Position numbers and translations under genes: made by a program
Shown: piece after piece, positions 35,600 to 44,544 of the stretch
Position numbering within the stretch: position 1 is the stretch's first letter
How the letters are laid out: each line of letters starts with the position of its first letter
The notes under the pieces: generated by a model
Database searches by the model: none
Seen by the model: the letters and a program-made list of their open reading frames with translations, nothing else
Told to the model about the DNA's origin: nothing
Source of the DNA: Halorussus pelagicus
GTDB lineage: Archaea > Halobacteriota > Halobacteria > Halobacteriales > Haladaptataceae
Direction: 5' to 3'
Assembly (NCBI RefSeq): GCF_004087835.1
Contig: NZ_CP035119.1
Span: forward strand, 1,860,001-1,924,000
DNA length: 64,000 nucleotides

Positions 35600-37465
35600 C
35601 TACGCCCCGACGACCGTAATCGCCTGCTCGCGGTCGATTGCTCGCTCCAGTTCCTCCGCAATCGCACTGCCCCGCGAGACCTGAATATCGCCGCCCCGTC
35701 CAACCGTCGCCGTGAACAGGTACTCGCTGTCGGCCTGCACCTCGACGGTCTCGCCCGCGTGGCCGTCGGTCGGCAGGACGATGTGCCGGGAGGTGATTTC
35801 CGGCGTCACGACTTGGCCGGGCGTGGCTCCTGCTCCGCCTGCGCCGCCCGCACCGCCTGCGCTCGCTCCGGACGCCGATTGGGGTTTCTCGTCGTGGGTC
35901 CGCACGTCGATGTCGATGCCGAGGCGGTTCTCGATTTCGTCGATTCGGCCGCCGCCCTTCCCGATGACGTAGGAGATGTCGTCCTCGGTGACGTAGACGG
36001 TGGCGCGGTTCTGGCCCTGCACGTCCACGTCCACCGCACCGCGGGCGACCGATTGAATCTCTCGCTCGATTTCCTGTTTCGCCAGTTTCGAGACGCCGCT
36101 CTCCTCGCGCTCGCTCTCGTCGAGGGGGACGGTGACGACCTGTCGGTTGAAGGTGTAGATTTCGTACTCGGGGCGGCCGGTCTCGAAGTCCTGAATCATG
36201 ATGACCGGGCGAGCGAGGTCCTCCTCCATCAGGCCCTCGGGCACCTTCACCTGCGTCGTCACGTCGTAGACCTTCTCGACCTTCCCGGCCTCGATGTAGA
36301 CAACGGTGTCCACGATTTGGGGAATCATGCCGAGTTCGACCCGGCCGACGAGGCGCTGGAGCGCGTCGATGGCCCGCGTCGCGTGAACGACGCCGATCAT
36401 GCCGACGCCCGCGAGTCGCATGTCGGCAAACACCTCGAAGTCGTCGGTCTTCCGGACCTCGTCGTAGATGGTGTAGTCGGGCCGGACCATCAACAGCGAG
36501 TCGGCGGTCTTCTCCATCTCGCCGCTCAGTTCGGTGTACTGCGTGATTTCCGGGCCGACTTGCAGGTCTCGGGGCTTTTCCATCGTCTTGACCGCGAAGT
36601 CGTTGTCCGCGAGGAATTCGCCGACGGCCTGCGCGAAGGTGGACTTCCCGGCACCGGGCGACCCGGAGATGAGAACGCCGCGTTGCTGTTCGAGCAGTCG
36701 CTCTTTGAGTTCACCGGCGAACTCGTAGTCCTCCATGTCGGTCTTGACGATGGGCCGAACCGCGGTAATCTCCCACGCGTCGGCGAACGGCGGCTCCGCG
36801 ACGGCGATTCGGTAGTCGCGGAACTGGACGATGGTCATCCCCTGCTCGGAGAGTTCGATGAACCCCTCGTTGCTCCGCTTGGCGGAGTCGATAATCTCGC
36901 TGGCGTACTCCTTGAGTTGTTCCTCGGTCGAAACCTCGTCGCGTATCTGCTCGTAGTGCATGTCGCCGATGTCGCCGCGCTTAGCCATCGGCGCGACTCC
37001 CGCCCGGAGGTGGAGGCTCATCGTCTGCTCGTCGAAGAACTCCTCGATGGCGAGGCGACCGATGTCGCCGTCGTCGGTCTTGGGCGCGATGTACTCCACG
37101 TCCAATCCTTTCGCCTTCGCTACCTCGGCCTGCACGCTGTCGCTGGTGACGAACGCGGCGTCGTGGTCGGCGGCCAGTTCCCGGATGTAGGCGTCGATTT
37201 CGCCTTCGTGGGCACGGCCCGCGGCCTCGGGGTCCGGACGCTCGCCGACGTATTCGAGGTCGATGTCGCCCTCGTCGGCGAGGTCAGCGAGTCGCTGGAG
37301 TTCCGAGAGACCGTTCCAACCGCTCTCTTGGCCGCGGTTGGCCTGCGCTTCGAGTTCGGCGACGACTGCCTCCGGAATCAGGACGGTCGCGCCAGCGAAC
37401 TCGCCCTCGACGCGCTCGGAAATCCGGCCGTCGATGACGACGCTGGTGTCCGGTAGAACGTTCAT
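35600..37465 (-). CDS. PIN domain / PilT-like ATPase / KH-domain protein
   Basis: 621 residues from ATG 37465. PIN nuclease domain at 1-140 (MNVLPDTSVVIDGRISERV, VTSDSVQAEVAKAKGLDVEY). RecA-like secretion-type ATPase with Walker A GSPGAGKSTFAQAVGEFL and Walker B-like YTIYDEVRKTDDF. KH-like RNA-binding region near the end (VIGKGGGRIDEIENRLG), then a beta domain. This PINc/VapC-ATPase is conserved in archaea and suggested to act in RNA metabolism at the membrane or ribosome. An upstream in-frame ATG at 37492 is an alternative start. Confidence 0.92.
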   Translation of the reverse strand: MNVLPDTSVVIDGRISERVEGEFAGATVLIPEAVVAELEAQANRGQESGWNGLSELQRLADLADEGDIDLEYVGERPDPEAAGRAHEGEIDAYIRELAADHDAAFVTSDSVQAEVAKAKGLDVEYIAPKTDDGDIGRLAIEEFFDEQTMSLHLRAGVAPMAKRGDIGDMHYEQIRDEVSTEEQLKEYASEIIDSAKRSNEGFIELSEQGMTIVQFRDYRIAVAEPPFADAWEITAVRPIVKTDMEDYEFAGELKERLLEQQRGVLISGSPGAGKSTFAQAVGEFLADNDFAVKTMEKPRDLQVGPEITQYTELSGEMEKTADSLLMVRPDYTIYDEVRKTDDFEVFADMRLAGVGMIGVVHATRAIDALQRLVGRVELGMIPQIVDTVVYIEAGKVEKVYDVTTQVKVPEGLMEEDLARPVIMIQDFETGRPEYEIYTFNRQVVTVPLDESEREESGVSKLAKQEIEREIQSVARGAVDVDVQGQNRATVYVTEDDISYVIGKGGGRIDEIENRLGIDIDVRTHDEKPQSASGASAGGAGGAGGAGATPGQVVTPEITSRHIVLPTDGHAGETVEVQADSEYLFTATVGRGGDIQVSRGSAIAEELERAIDREQAITVVGA

Positions 37466-37618
37466 GTCCCTCTTTTCGGGCGGCGCGTTCATACCCTTTA
37501 CGAGCGAGCGACTCTGGGGAGGCCCCGTCTCGTCCGAGTCGAGGACCGCCGCGACGAACCCACGACCCGGCGTTCCGCCACCCCCGGCTTCAAGCGACTC
37601 GCGGCCCACGGGTCAGCC

Positions 37619-38713
37619 ATGACCGAACTACTCGAACTCACCCGCGAACTCGTCTCCATCCCGTCCCACGAGGACGAGACCGAGGCGGGCGACTACATCG
37701 AGAACTGGCTCCGCGAGGAGACCGACGGCGACGTGACCCGCGACGAGACCGGGAACGTCATCGCCCGCCGCGGTCCCGACGAGGGCGAATCGCTCGCGCT
37801 CGTCGGCCACCACGACGTGGTGCCACCGGCCGACTCCCAGACCGACGCCGACGGAGGATACGTCGTCGAGGAGCGCGACGGCCGCCTCTACGGCAGGGGC
37901 ACCGCCGATATGAAGGGCGCGGTGGCGGCCGCGATGCTGGCGTTCCGCGACGCCGACCTCTCAGGCGAGACCGCTCCGGAACTCGTCTTCGCCAGTTTCG
38001 TCGGCGAGGAGCAAGGCGGCGTCGGCGCTCGCGCCGCCATCGAACGAGGGTTCGCGCCCGACTACGCCGTCGTCGGCGAAGGCTCGACGGGCTACTCCGC
38101 GCCGGGCGTGACCGACGTGGCAGTCGCGCACAAGGGCCGCCGGGGGAGTACCGTCACTGCCCGCGGCACGGCGGCCCACGCCAGCAACCCCGAATCCGGC
38201 GAGAACGCGGTCTACCGGGCCTGCGATGCGGTGGACGTGATTCGGGACCTCGACTTCCCCGCGGTCGAGGTGTTTGGCGAGGAGGTCCGGGGAAGCGTCG
38301 CCGTCACGGAAATCGAGGGCGGGAGCGCGTGGAACGTGATTCCCGAAACGTGTGAGGTGACGGTGGACGAGCGCACGGTTCCCGGCGAGCGCGCGCCGCT
38401 TGAGCGCGTCGAGAGCGAGGGCGTCGAGTGGACTGTTGACCAAGACCTCCCGGCGATGCGCTGTGACGACGAAGCGTTCGCCCAGACCGTGCTGGCGGCC
38501 GCGAGCGAGGAACAGGAGGGACGAGCGGGCAACCCCGAACTCGTCTCGAAACCCCATGCGACCGACGCGGGATGGTTGGCCGAGACCGGAACGACCTGCG
38601 TGGTCTGTGGTGCGGCCGAACCCGGCGAGGCCCACACCGACGCTGAGAGTGCAAGCATCGCGGTGCTAGAACGTTGTGAGGGGATTTACCGCGGCGTGGC
38701 CGAGCGGTTCTGA
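37619..38713 (+). CDS. M20 family metallopeptidase (ArgE/DapE-like)
   Basis: 364 residues. M20 motifs: ALVGHHDVVPPADS (first metal ligands), YGRGTADMKGAVAAAMLAF, FVGEEQGGVGARAAIERGF (catalytic Glu-Glu), a dimerisation lid (GSTVTARGTAAHASNPESG) and a C-terminal His region. It hydrolyses N-acyl amino acids or small peptides; the substrate is not clear. Divergent from the PIN-ATPase gene. It precedes two M32 peptidases, hinting at a peptide-utilisation block. Confidence 0.88.
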   Translation: MTELLELTRELVSIPSHEDETEAGDYIENWLREETDGDVTRDETGNVIARRGPDEGESLALVGHHDVVPPADSQTDADGGYVVEERDGRLYGRGTADMKGAVAAAMLAFRDADLSGETAPELVFASFVGEEQGGVGARAAIERGFAPDYAVVGEGSTGYSAPGVTDVAVAHKGRRGSTVTARGTAAHASNPESGENAVYRACDAVDVIRDLDFPAVEVFGEEVRGSVAVTEIEGGSAWNVIPETCEVTVDERTVPGERAPLERVESEGVEWTVDQDLPAMRCDDEAFAQTVLAAASEEQEGRAGNPELVSKPHATDAGWLAETGTTCVVCGAAEPGEAHTDAESASIAVLERCEGIYRGVAERF

Positions 38714-38801
38714 GTCGCCCGCGGTCGGGTCGCCGTGATGGGTCGTCCCTTTCGAGTCGAAACCCGACTTTTGATAATGGGTGACACCCTACGAAGAGTC
38801 G

Positions 38802-40334
38802 ATGGCAAGCGAAGCCGCCGCCGACGAGGCGTCCGACACCTATTCGAAGTTCGTACAGCAGGTACAGCGACTGTCGAACGTCAAGCAGGCCGGAATGGTA
38901 CTCAGTTGGGACCAAGAGGTCATGATGCCCGAGGGCGGCACGCCCGCCCGGTCGAAACAGCGCTCGGCGCTCTCGACCGTGGCCCACGAGATGCTCACGT
39001 CCGACGAGATGGCCGAGATGCTCGACGAACTCGAATCGCGGGACCTCGACGACGAGCGCGCGTCGGTCGTCCGCGAGATTCGACGCCAGCACGACCGCGC
39101 CGCCAGCGTCCCCCAAGACCTCGTGGAAGAGATTTCGGAGGTCTCGTCGGAGGCGATGCCGGTCTGGCAGAAGGCCAAAGAACAAGACGACTTCTCGACG
39201 TTCGCGCCGACGCTCGAAAAACTGGTCGAACTCAAGCGCGAGTACGCCGAACACATCGACCCGGACCGCGACCCCTACGAGGTCCTGTTCGAGGAGTACG
39301 AACCGTATCTCGGCGTCGAGACCGCCGAAGAGGTCCTTCAGCGCCTGCGCGACGAACTCGTCCCGCTCGTGGACGCGATTCGGGAGTCGGACGCCAACCT
39401 CGCCACCGATACGTTCTCCGGCGAGTTCGACACCGACACGCAGGAAGACCTCACCCGCGACGTGCTGGACACGTTGGGCTACGACTGGGACCACGGCCGC
39501 CTCGACACCGCGCCCCACCCGTTCTCGTCGGGCAACCAGTTCGACGCCCGCGTCACGACCCGCTTTTCGCCCGACGAGCCGGTTGGCGCGCTGATGGCGA
39601 CGGTCCACGAATTCGGCCACGCGACCTACACGCTCGGACTCCCCCGCGAGGAGTACGGCACGCCGCTGGGCGAGTCCCGTGACATGACGGTCCACGAGTC
39701 CCAGTCGCGCCTCTGGGAGAACCACGTCGGGCGCTCGCGGGCGTTCTGGGAGCGTTTCCTGCCGAAGGTGAAAGACCGCTTCCCCGAGAAGCTGGCCGAC
39801 GCCAGCGTTGACGACGTGTACGAGGCCGCCAACGAGGTCTACGAGGACAACCTCATTCGGGTCGAAGCCGACGAACTCACCTACCACATGCACATCGTGG
39901 TCCGGTTCGAAATCGAGCGCGACCTCATCCGGGGCGACCTCGACGTGGAGGACGTACCCGAGGTCTGGAACGACAAGTACGAGGAGTATCTGGGCGTCCG
40001 GCCCGACTCCGACGCCGAGGGCTGTCTACAGGACATCCACTGGAGCCACGGCGACTTCGGCTACTTCCCGACCTACTCGCTCGGGAGCGTCCTCGCGGCC
40101 CAACTGTTCGATAGCGCCGAGGACGACATCGAGAATCTGGACGAGAACGTCGCCGAGGGCGACTTCGAACCGCTCCACGACTGGCTGACCGAGAACGTCC
40201 ACCAGCACGGGTCGCGTTACACCACCGACGAACTCGTCCGGCAGGCTACCGGCGAAGAGTACACCGCCGACTACTTCCTCGACTACGTGAAGGACAAGTA
40301 CGGCGAGTTGTACGAACTGGACGAGTACCAGTAG
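38802..40334 (+). CDS. M32 family carboxypeptidase (first of a tandem pair)
   Basis: 510 residues from ATG 38802 (MASEAAADEASDTYSKFVQQ). Zinc motif HEFGHATYTLGL at about residue 270, N-terminal MVLSWDQEVMMPEGGTPARS and C-terminal YSLGSVLAAQLFDSAEDDI typical of thermostable carboxypeptidase 1 (Taq CP). A cytoplasmic metallo-carboxypeptidase that trims peptide C-termini. It has a close paralogue immediately downstream (142-bp gap). Confidence 0.93.
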   Translation: MASEAAADEASDTYSKFVQQVQRLSNVKQAGMVLSWDQEVMMPEGGTPARSKQRSALSTVAHEMLTSDEMAEMLDELESRDLDDERASVVREIRRQHDRAASVPQDLVEEISEVSSEAMPVWQKAKEQDDFSTFAPTLEKLVELKREYAEHIDPDRDPYEVLFEEYEPYLGVETAEEVLQRLRDELVPLVDAIRESDANLATDTFSGEFDTDTQEDLTRDVLDTLGYDWDHGRLDTAPHPFSSGNQFDARVTTRFSPDEPVGALMATVHEFGHATYTLGLPREEYGTPLGESRDMTVHESQSRLWENHVGRSRAFWERFLPKVKDRFPEKLADASVDDVYEAANEVYEDNLIRVEADELTYHMHIVVRFEIERDLIRGDLDVEDVPEVWNDKYEEYLGVRPDSDAEGCLQDIHWSHGDFGYFPTYSLGSVLAAQLFDSAEDDIENLDENVAEGDFEPLHDWLTENVHQHGSRYTTDELVRQATGEEYTADYFLDYVKDKYGELYELDEYQ

Positions 40335-40475
40335 CACCGCGGCCGTTCTCCGTCGCCGTTTAGCTCCTTTCGAATCCCCATTCTGAGCGTTCGGTTCGGT
40401 GCGTCGTCTGCTGGCGAACCCCACGCTCCTCGCCGCCACCCTCATTTTGATACGTCGGGAAAGCGAGGAGAACAC

Positions 40476-41957
40476 ATGGCCGAAGCTTACGACGACTTAC
40501 TCGACCGATGTAAGCGAATCACCGCACTGAACGACGGCGGCGGCGTCCTCTACTGGGACCAGCAGGTGATGATGCCCGAGGGCGGCACGCCCGCCCGCGC
40601 CGAGCAACTGTCTGCGCTCTCGGCGGTCGCTCACGAGCAATTGACCGCTGACGAGACCGGCCGACTGCTCGACGCCGCCGAGAGCGAGGACCTGTCCGAC
40701 GAACAGGAGGCGGTCGTCCGCGAGATTCGCCGCGAGTACGACCGGAAGGCGAAAGTCCCCGAGGAGTTGGTCGAACAGCACAGTCGCCTCCAGTCGGAGG
40801 CCCAAGACGACTGGCGCGAGGCGAAAGCCAACGACGACTTCTCGGCGTTCGAGCCGATTCTCTCGGACCTGCTCGACCTTCGGGTCGAGAAGGCCGAACA
40901 CATCGCCCCCGACCGAGACCCCTACGAGGTGATGTTCGAGGACCGCGAACCGTATCTCGAACTCGACACTGTGGAGCGAATTTTCGAGGAACTGAAAGAC
41001 GGTCTCGTCCCGCTCATCGAGGACATCCGGGCCAGCGAGGCGGTCCCCGACGCCTTCGAGGGTGAGTTCGACACCGAGACGCAGGAAGCCCTCTCGCGGG
41101 ACGTGCTTGACCTGTTGGACTACGACTGGGACAGGGGCCGCCTCGACACCTCCGCCCACCCGTTCATGTCGGGCACGCAGTTCGACGCCCGCATCACGAC
41201 CAGATTCGACGAGACGGACTTGCTGGGCGCGGTCAGTTCGACTGTCCACGAGTTCGGCCACGCGACCTACGCGCTCGGGCTTCGGGACGACGCCTACGGC
41301 ACGCCCCTCGGAGAAGCGCGCTCCAGTGGCGTCCACGAGTCCCAGTCGCGCTTCTGGGAGAACCACGTCGGGCGCACGAAGGAGTTCTGGGAACTCGTCT
41401 TGCCGACCGTGAAAGAGCGCTTCCCGCAGGTCTCGGACGTGACGCCGGAAGAGGCTTACCGGACTGCCAACCGCATCGAGTCGGACAACCTGATTCGGAC
41501 CGAGGCCGACGAACTCACCTACCACATGCACATCATCCTCCGGTCGGAGATAGAGCGCGAGTTCGTCTCCGGCGACCTCGCGGTGAGCGAGATTCCGACC
41601 GCGTGGGACGACAAGATGGAGGAATATCTGGGCGTCCGACCCGACACCGACGCGGAGGGCTGTCTACAGGACATCCACTGGACCGGCGGGTTCGCCAGCT
41701 TCCAGAACTACACGGTCGGGAGCGTCCTCGCGGCCCAGCTCTGGGCGACCATCGAGGACGAGTTAGACGACCCGCGCGACCTGATTCGGGCGGGCGACTT
41801 CCAGCCCATCCGCGACTGGCTGACCGAGAATATCCACCGCCACGGCCAGCGCTACACGACCGACGAACTGATTCGGGAGGCTACCGGCGAGGACCTGACC
41901 GCCGACTACTTCCTCGACTACGCCGAGGAGAAGTTCGGCGAGATATACGGCCTGTAG
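40476..41957 (+). CDS. M32 family carboxypeptidase (second of a tandem pair)
   Basis: 493 residues. Same layout as its neighbour: VLYWDQQVMMPEGGTPARAE, zinc motif HEFGHATYALGLRDDAYG, ESQSRFWENHVGRTKEFWEL and YTVGSVLAAQLWATIEDEL. It lacks the extra N-terminal acidic lead of the first copy. Similarity runs the whole length, so it is a tandem duplication with clear divergence. Each gene has its own upstream spacer. The two may differ in side-chain preference (inference). Confidence 0.93.
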   Translation: MAEAYDDLLDRCKRITALNDGGGVLYWDQQVMMPEGGTPARAEQLSALSAVAHEQLTADETGRLLDAAESEDLSDEQEAVVREIRREYDRKAKVPEELVEQHSRLQSEAQDDWREAKANDDFSAFEPILSDLLDLRVEKAEHIAPDRDPYEVMFEDREPYLELDTVERIFEELKDGLVPLIEDIRASEAVPDAFEGEFDTETQEALSRDVLDLLDYDWDRGRLDTSAHPFMSGTQFDARITTRFDETDLLGAVSSTVHEFGHATYALGLRDDAYGTPLGEARSSGVHESQSRFWENHVGRTKEFWELVLPTVKERFPQVSDVTPEEAYRTANRIESDNLIRTEADELTYHMHIILRSEIEREFVSGDLAVSEIPTAWDDKMEEYLGVRPDTDAEGCLQDIHWTGGFASFQNYTVGSVLAAQLWATIEDELDDPRDLIRAGDFQPIRDWLTENIHRHGQRYTTDELIREATGEDLTADYFLDYAEEKFGEIYGL

Positions 41958-42066
41958 AGTCGTCTCGGCGGGGTTCTCCGTCTCGAGAAAAATCGCGTTG
42001 GTTTTCCGGCGAGAAGGTCGATTCGTTCGGTCGCCGCGAACGCTCCCGAAAGAGCGGCGTCGTCGA

Positions 42067-42333
42067 TTACGCTCCGGCCTGTTCGAGCGCGTCTTCGAGT
42101 TCGTCGCGCTGGGTGACGCCGACGAACCGCTCGACGACGCCGTCGTCGTTCTCGACCACGATGGTCGGGATGGAACGGACCTGATACTCGTTGGCAACGT
42201 CCTGATGCTCGTCTACGTCGATCTTCTCGAACTCGACTTCGCCCCAGTCACCCTCCATCTCTTCGAGAATCGGGTCTTGGGTCTTGCAGGGTCCACACCA
42301 GTCCGCGTAAAAGTCCTTCAGCGTGACAGTCAT
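42067..42333 (-). CDS. trxA: Thioredoxin
   Basis: 88 residues from ATG 42333 (MTVTLKDFYADWCGPCKTQD). It has the full WCGPCK redox motif at about 12-17, the cis-Pro loop SIPTIVV and the usual helix ends, though it is shorter than bacterial thioredoxin because the first beta strand is missing. A general protein disulfide reductase. It lies between the M32 gene (convergent) and the divergent sec61-beta gene. Confidence 0.92.
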   Translation of the reverse strand: MTVTLKDFYADWCGPCKTQDPILEEMEGDWGEVEFEKIDVDEHQDVANEYQVRSIPTIVVENDDGVVERFVGVTQRDELEDALEQAGA

Positions 42334-42466
42334 TGGTGGTCTGGCGGAATTATCTTCGCCGCCCGCATAAGGGTTTCCCACCACCCCGGCTTTGCCGCGT
42401 TCGATTTGTCGCCACACTCGGCGGCGCTCCGAAAGGTTTAGGCGAGGGGCGACCGGACCACTGTGT

Positions 42467-42631
42467 ATGAGCAGTGGTGAGAACTCCGGCGGACTGATGT
42501 CCAGCGCCGGACTCGTCCGATACTTCGACGCCGAGGACCGCAACGCCATCCGCATCGACCCCAAGACCATCGTCGCGTTCGGCGTTCTCTTCGGCGTCTT
42601 CATCGAGGTTCTGAACATCCTCGGACTGTAG
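42467..42631 (+). CDS. Preprotein translocase subunit Sec61-beta (SecG)
   Basis: 54 residues from ATG 42467: [38 protein letters not shown], then a single C-terminal membrane helix ([16 protein letters not shown]). This is the archaeal Sec61-beta pattern: tail-anchored, with the RYFD..D.NAI.IDPK box. It is the small subunit of the SecYE-beta translocon. Confidence 0.92.
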   Translation: MSSGENSGGLMSSAGLVRYFDAEDRNAIRIDPKTIVAFGVLFGVFIEVLNILGL

Positions 42632-42688
42632 CGACACCGTTTCTCCGGCGGCTAGTTCTATCGCCCCCGTTGTCGTGCTCGGCGTGAG

Positions 42689-42790
42689 ATGTTTCTTCCA
42701 GTCCGAGAGCGTGCCGTCGGCGAGATCTTCGGCGCGGCGGGCGCGCTCTTCAATCGGGACGACCCGACCGCCGAGGCGCGCAACTTTTGA
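42689..42790 (+). CDS. Possible 33-aa protein upstream of pdxT
   Basis: An ATG frame reads MFLPVRERAVGEIFGAAGAL then FNRDDPTAEARNF and stops 23 bp before pdxT. The codon use (GC-rich third positions) and amphipathic helix look real, but length and lack of a known family leave it uncertain. It could be a leader or a small co-transcribed protein. Confidence 0.3.
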   Translation: MFLPVRERAVGEIFGAAGALFNRDDPTAEARNF

Positions 42791-42813
42791 CGACCGACTC
42801 CCTACTCGCGGAT

Positions 42814-43437
42814 ATGACTCTCAAAGCGGGCGTCGTCGCCGTGCAGGGCGACGTGAGCGAACACGCCGAGGCCGTCCGGCGCGCTGGCGAGGCCCACGGA
42901 CGCGAGACCGAGGTCGTCGAAATCCGGAACAGCGGCGTCGTCCCCGACTGCGACCTGCTGCTCTTGCCCGGCGGGGAATCGACCACCATCTCGCGGTTGC
43001 TTCACGACGAGGGTATCGCCGAGGAAATCGTCGCCCACGTCGAGGCTGGCAAGCCCGTGCTGGCGACCTGCGCGGGCCTCATCGTGGCTTCGACCGACGC
43101 GGGCGACGACCGCGTACAATCGCTGGACCTCGTGGACGCGACCGTCGAGCGCAACGCCTTCGGGCGACAGAAAGACAGTTTCGAGGCACCCCTCGAAGTC
43201 GCAGGTCTCGACGACTCGTTCCCGGCCGTCTTTATCCGCGCGCCGGTCATCGCGGACGTGGGCGAGAGCGTCGAGGTGCTGGCGGAGTGGGACGGCCGCC
43301 CGGTGGCGATTCGGGACGGCCCGGTCGTCGCCACCTCGTTCCATCCGGAACTGACGCCCGACTCGCGGGTTCACGGACTGGCGTTCTTCGAGAACGACGG
43401 CGTGACCCTCCCCGAGGCTACGGCTTCCGACCAGTAG
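42814..43437 (+). CDS. pdxT: Pyridoxal 5'-phosphate synthase glutaminase subunit PdxT
   Basis: 207 residues from ATG 42814 (MTLKAGVVAVQGDVSEHAEA). Class I glutaminase: oxyanion LLPGGESTTISRLL, nucleophile Cys in VLATCAGLIVAS, FGRQKDSFEAPLEV and His-Glu in TSFHPELTPDSRVH. It supplies ammonia to PdxS for PLP synthesis; pdxS is not in the window. A 9-codon upstream frame extension is not family-like. Confidence 0.94.
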   Translation: MTLKAGVVAVQGDVSEHAEAVRRAGEAHGRETEVVEIRNSGVVPDCDLLLLPGGESTTISRLLHDEGIAEEIVAHVEAGKPVLATCAGLIVASTDAGDDRVQSLDLVDATVERNAFGRQKDSFEAPLEVAGLDDSFPAVFIRAPVIADVGESVEVLAEWDGRPVAIRDGPVVATSFHPELTPDSRVHGLAFFENDGVTLPEATASDQ

Positions 43438-43473
43438 GGCAGACTTTTCTTGCTGGCCCTCCTCGATGCGGGC

Positions 43474-43923
43474 ATGGAGGTCGATATCGACGCAGTGCGA
43501 GTTGCGATGACCGACGAGGGGCCGGTGCCGGTCGTCGTCCTCGCACCCGACGACGACGGGGTGCTCCCGATATTCATTGGCTTCGAGGAAGCCGTCAGCA
43601 TCGCTCGCGGCATGGAGGCCGAGGACATCGGCCGCCCGCTGACTCACGACCTCACGCTCGACCTCGTGGAGGAACTCGGCGGGCGCGTCACCCGCGTCGT
43701 GGTTTCGGCGCTGGAAGACAGCACCTATATCGCCGACCTTCACATCGACACGCCGCGGGGCGAGGCCGAAGTGGACGCCCGACCCAGCGACTCGCTGGCG
43801 CTCGCGGCCCGGACCAACGCGCCGATAGAGGTGGCCGACGACGTGTTCGCGTCCGGGCGGCGCGACCGCGAGGAGTTCGACGAGCTACAGGACATCCAAG
43901 AGGTCGCGGAGTTGGGACCATGA
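43474..43923 (+). CDS. Bifunctional nuclease (BFN/DUF151) family protein
   Basis: 149 residues from ATG 43474 (MEVDIDAVRVAMTDEGPVPV). DUF151 core: VVVLAPDDDGVLPIFIGFEE, ARGMEAEDIGRPLTHDLTLD, VVSALEDSTYIADLHIDT and VDARPSDSLALAARTNAPIE. Plant and Thermotoga members have reported RNase/DNase activity. It overlaps hisE by ATGA, so the two are translationally coupled. What a BFN protein does with histidine synthesis is not known. Confidence 0.88.
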   Translation: MEVDIDAVRVAMTDEGPVPVVVLAPDDDGVLPIFIGFEEAVSIARGMEAEDIGRPLTHDLTLDLVEELGGRVTRVVVSALEDSTYIADLHIDTPRGEAEVDARPSDSLALAARTNAPIEVADDVFASGRRDREEFDELQDIQEVAELGP

Positions 43924-44264
43924 CCGGCGACCAGAGCGGTGAGGTGGCCGACCGCGAGGACGCCGCCGCGCCCGAAGATACCGCGGCGATTCTGGACGAA
44001 CTATTCGCGGTCGTGGAGGACCGCAAAGAGACCCTGCCCGACGAGTCCTACACCGCGTCGCTGTTCACCCACGAGAAGGGCGAGAACGCCGTGCTGGAGA
44101 AACTGGGCGAAGAGACCACCGAACTCCTGCTGGCCGCGAAGGACGACGACCACGAGGAAATCGCCCACGAGAGCGCCGACATCGTCTATCACCTGCTCGT
44201 CCTGCTGTCGATGAAGGAGATGGACCTCGCCGACCTGCGCGCGGAACTGCGCGAGCGTCGGTGA
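43920..44264 (+). CDS. hisE: Phosphoribosyl-ATP diphosphatase
   Basis: 114 residues from ATG 43920. The all-alpha NTP-PPase core is clear: LDELFAVVEDRKETLPDESY, TASLFTHEKGENAVLEKLGE, ETTELLLAAKDDDHEEIAHE and SADIVYHLLVLL, with the EExxE and ExxD metal ligands. It makes PR-AMP from PR-ATP in histidine synthesis. An acidic N-terminal tail of about 25 residues is halophile-specific. 4-bp overlap with the BFN gene. Confidence 0.93.
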   Translation: MTGDQSGEVADREDAAAPEDTAAILDELFAVVEDRKETLPDESYTASLFTHEKGENAVLEKLGEETTELLLAAKDDDHEEIAHESADIVYHLLVLLSMKEMDLADLRAELRERR

Positions 44265-44334
44265 AAACTGGTCGATTTTTGGCTCTTCTCGTTCTTCCGT
44301 CGGTGGCTCTCGAATCTCTATTTCCGTCAGGCGG

Positions 44335-44500
44335 TCGGCGCGCGCTGGCGCGGTCCTTGTGACCGCGCCGATACGTGCGAGGGCCGAGTAGCGCAGCGTA
44401 GCGAGCAACGCAGGCGGTTGGGGAGGACGAGGTGCTGTGCGGTGTGGGGCGGTGCGGTTGACTCCATCGATCACGCCTGAAGCTAGCTCTCTTCCTCTTC
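44335..44500. repeat. Structured intergenic repeat element, copy A
   Basis: About 165 bp between convergent genes (hisE and the ASCH gene), related to copy B at 53740-53900. It opens with a perfect 9-bp hairpin, GGCGCGGTC (44347-44355), CTTGT, GACCGCGCC (44361-44369). It continues with GCAGGCGGTTGGGGAGG (44410-44426), GTGCTGTGCGGTG and GACTCCATCG, and ends CGCCTGAAGCTAGCT (44474-44488). In copy B the hairpin has a different sequence but pairs perfectly. It has no coding character. Likely a structured RNA or mobile-type repeat. Confidence 0.72.
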
Positions 44501-44544
44501 TTTCGATGCCACAAACAACTCCGTAAAGAGAACCGTCCGGAGAC

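Noticed and set aside
44001-44474. Minus-strand frame through hisE and repeat copy A (Pro/His/Arg-rich)
   Set aside because: It is antisense to hisE and covers the structured repeat. The matching frame in copy B differs in ways that keep RNA pairing rather than protein sequence.
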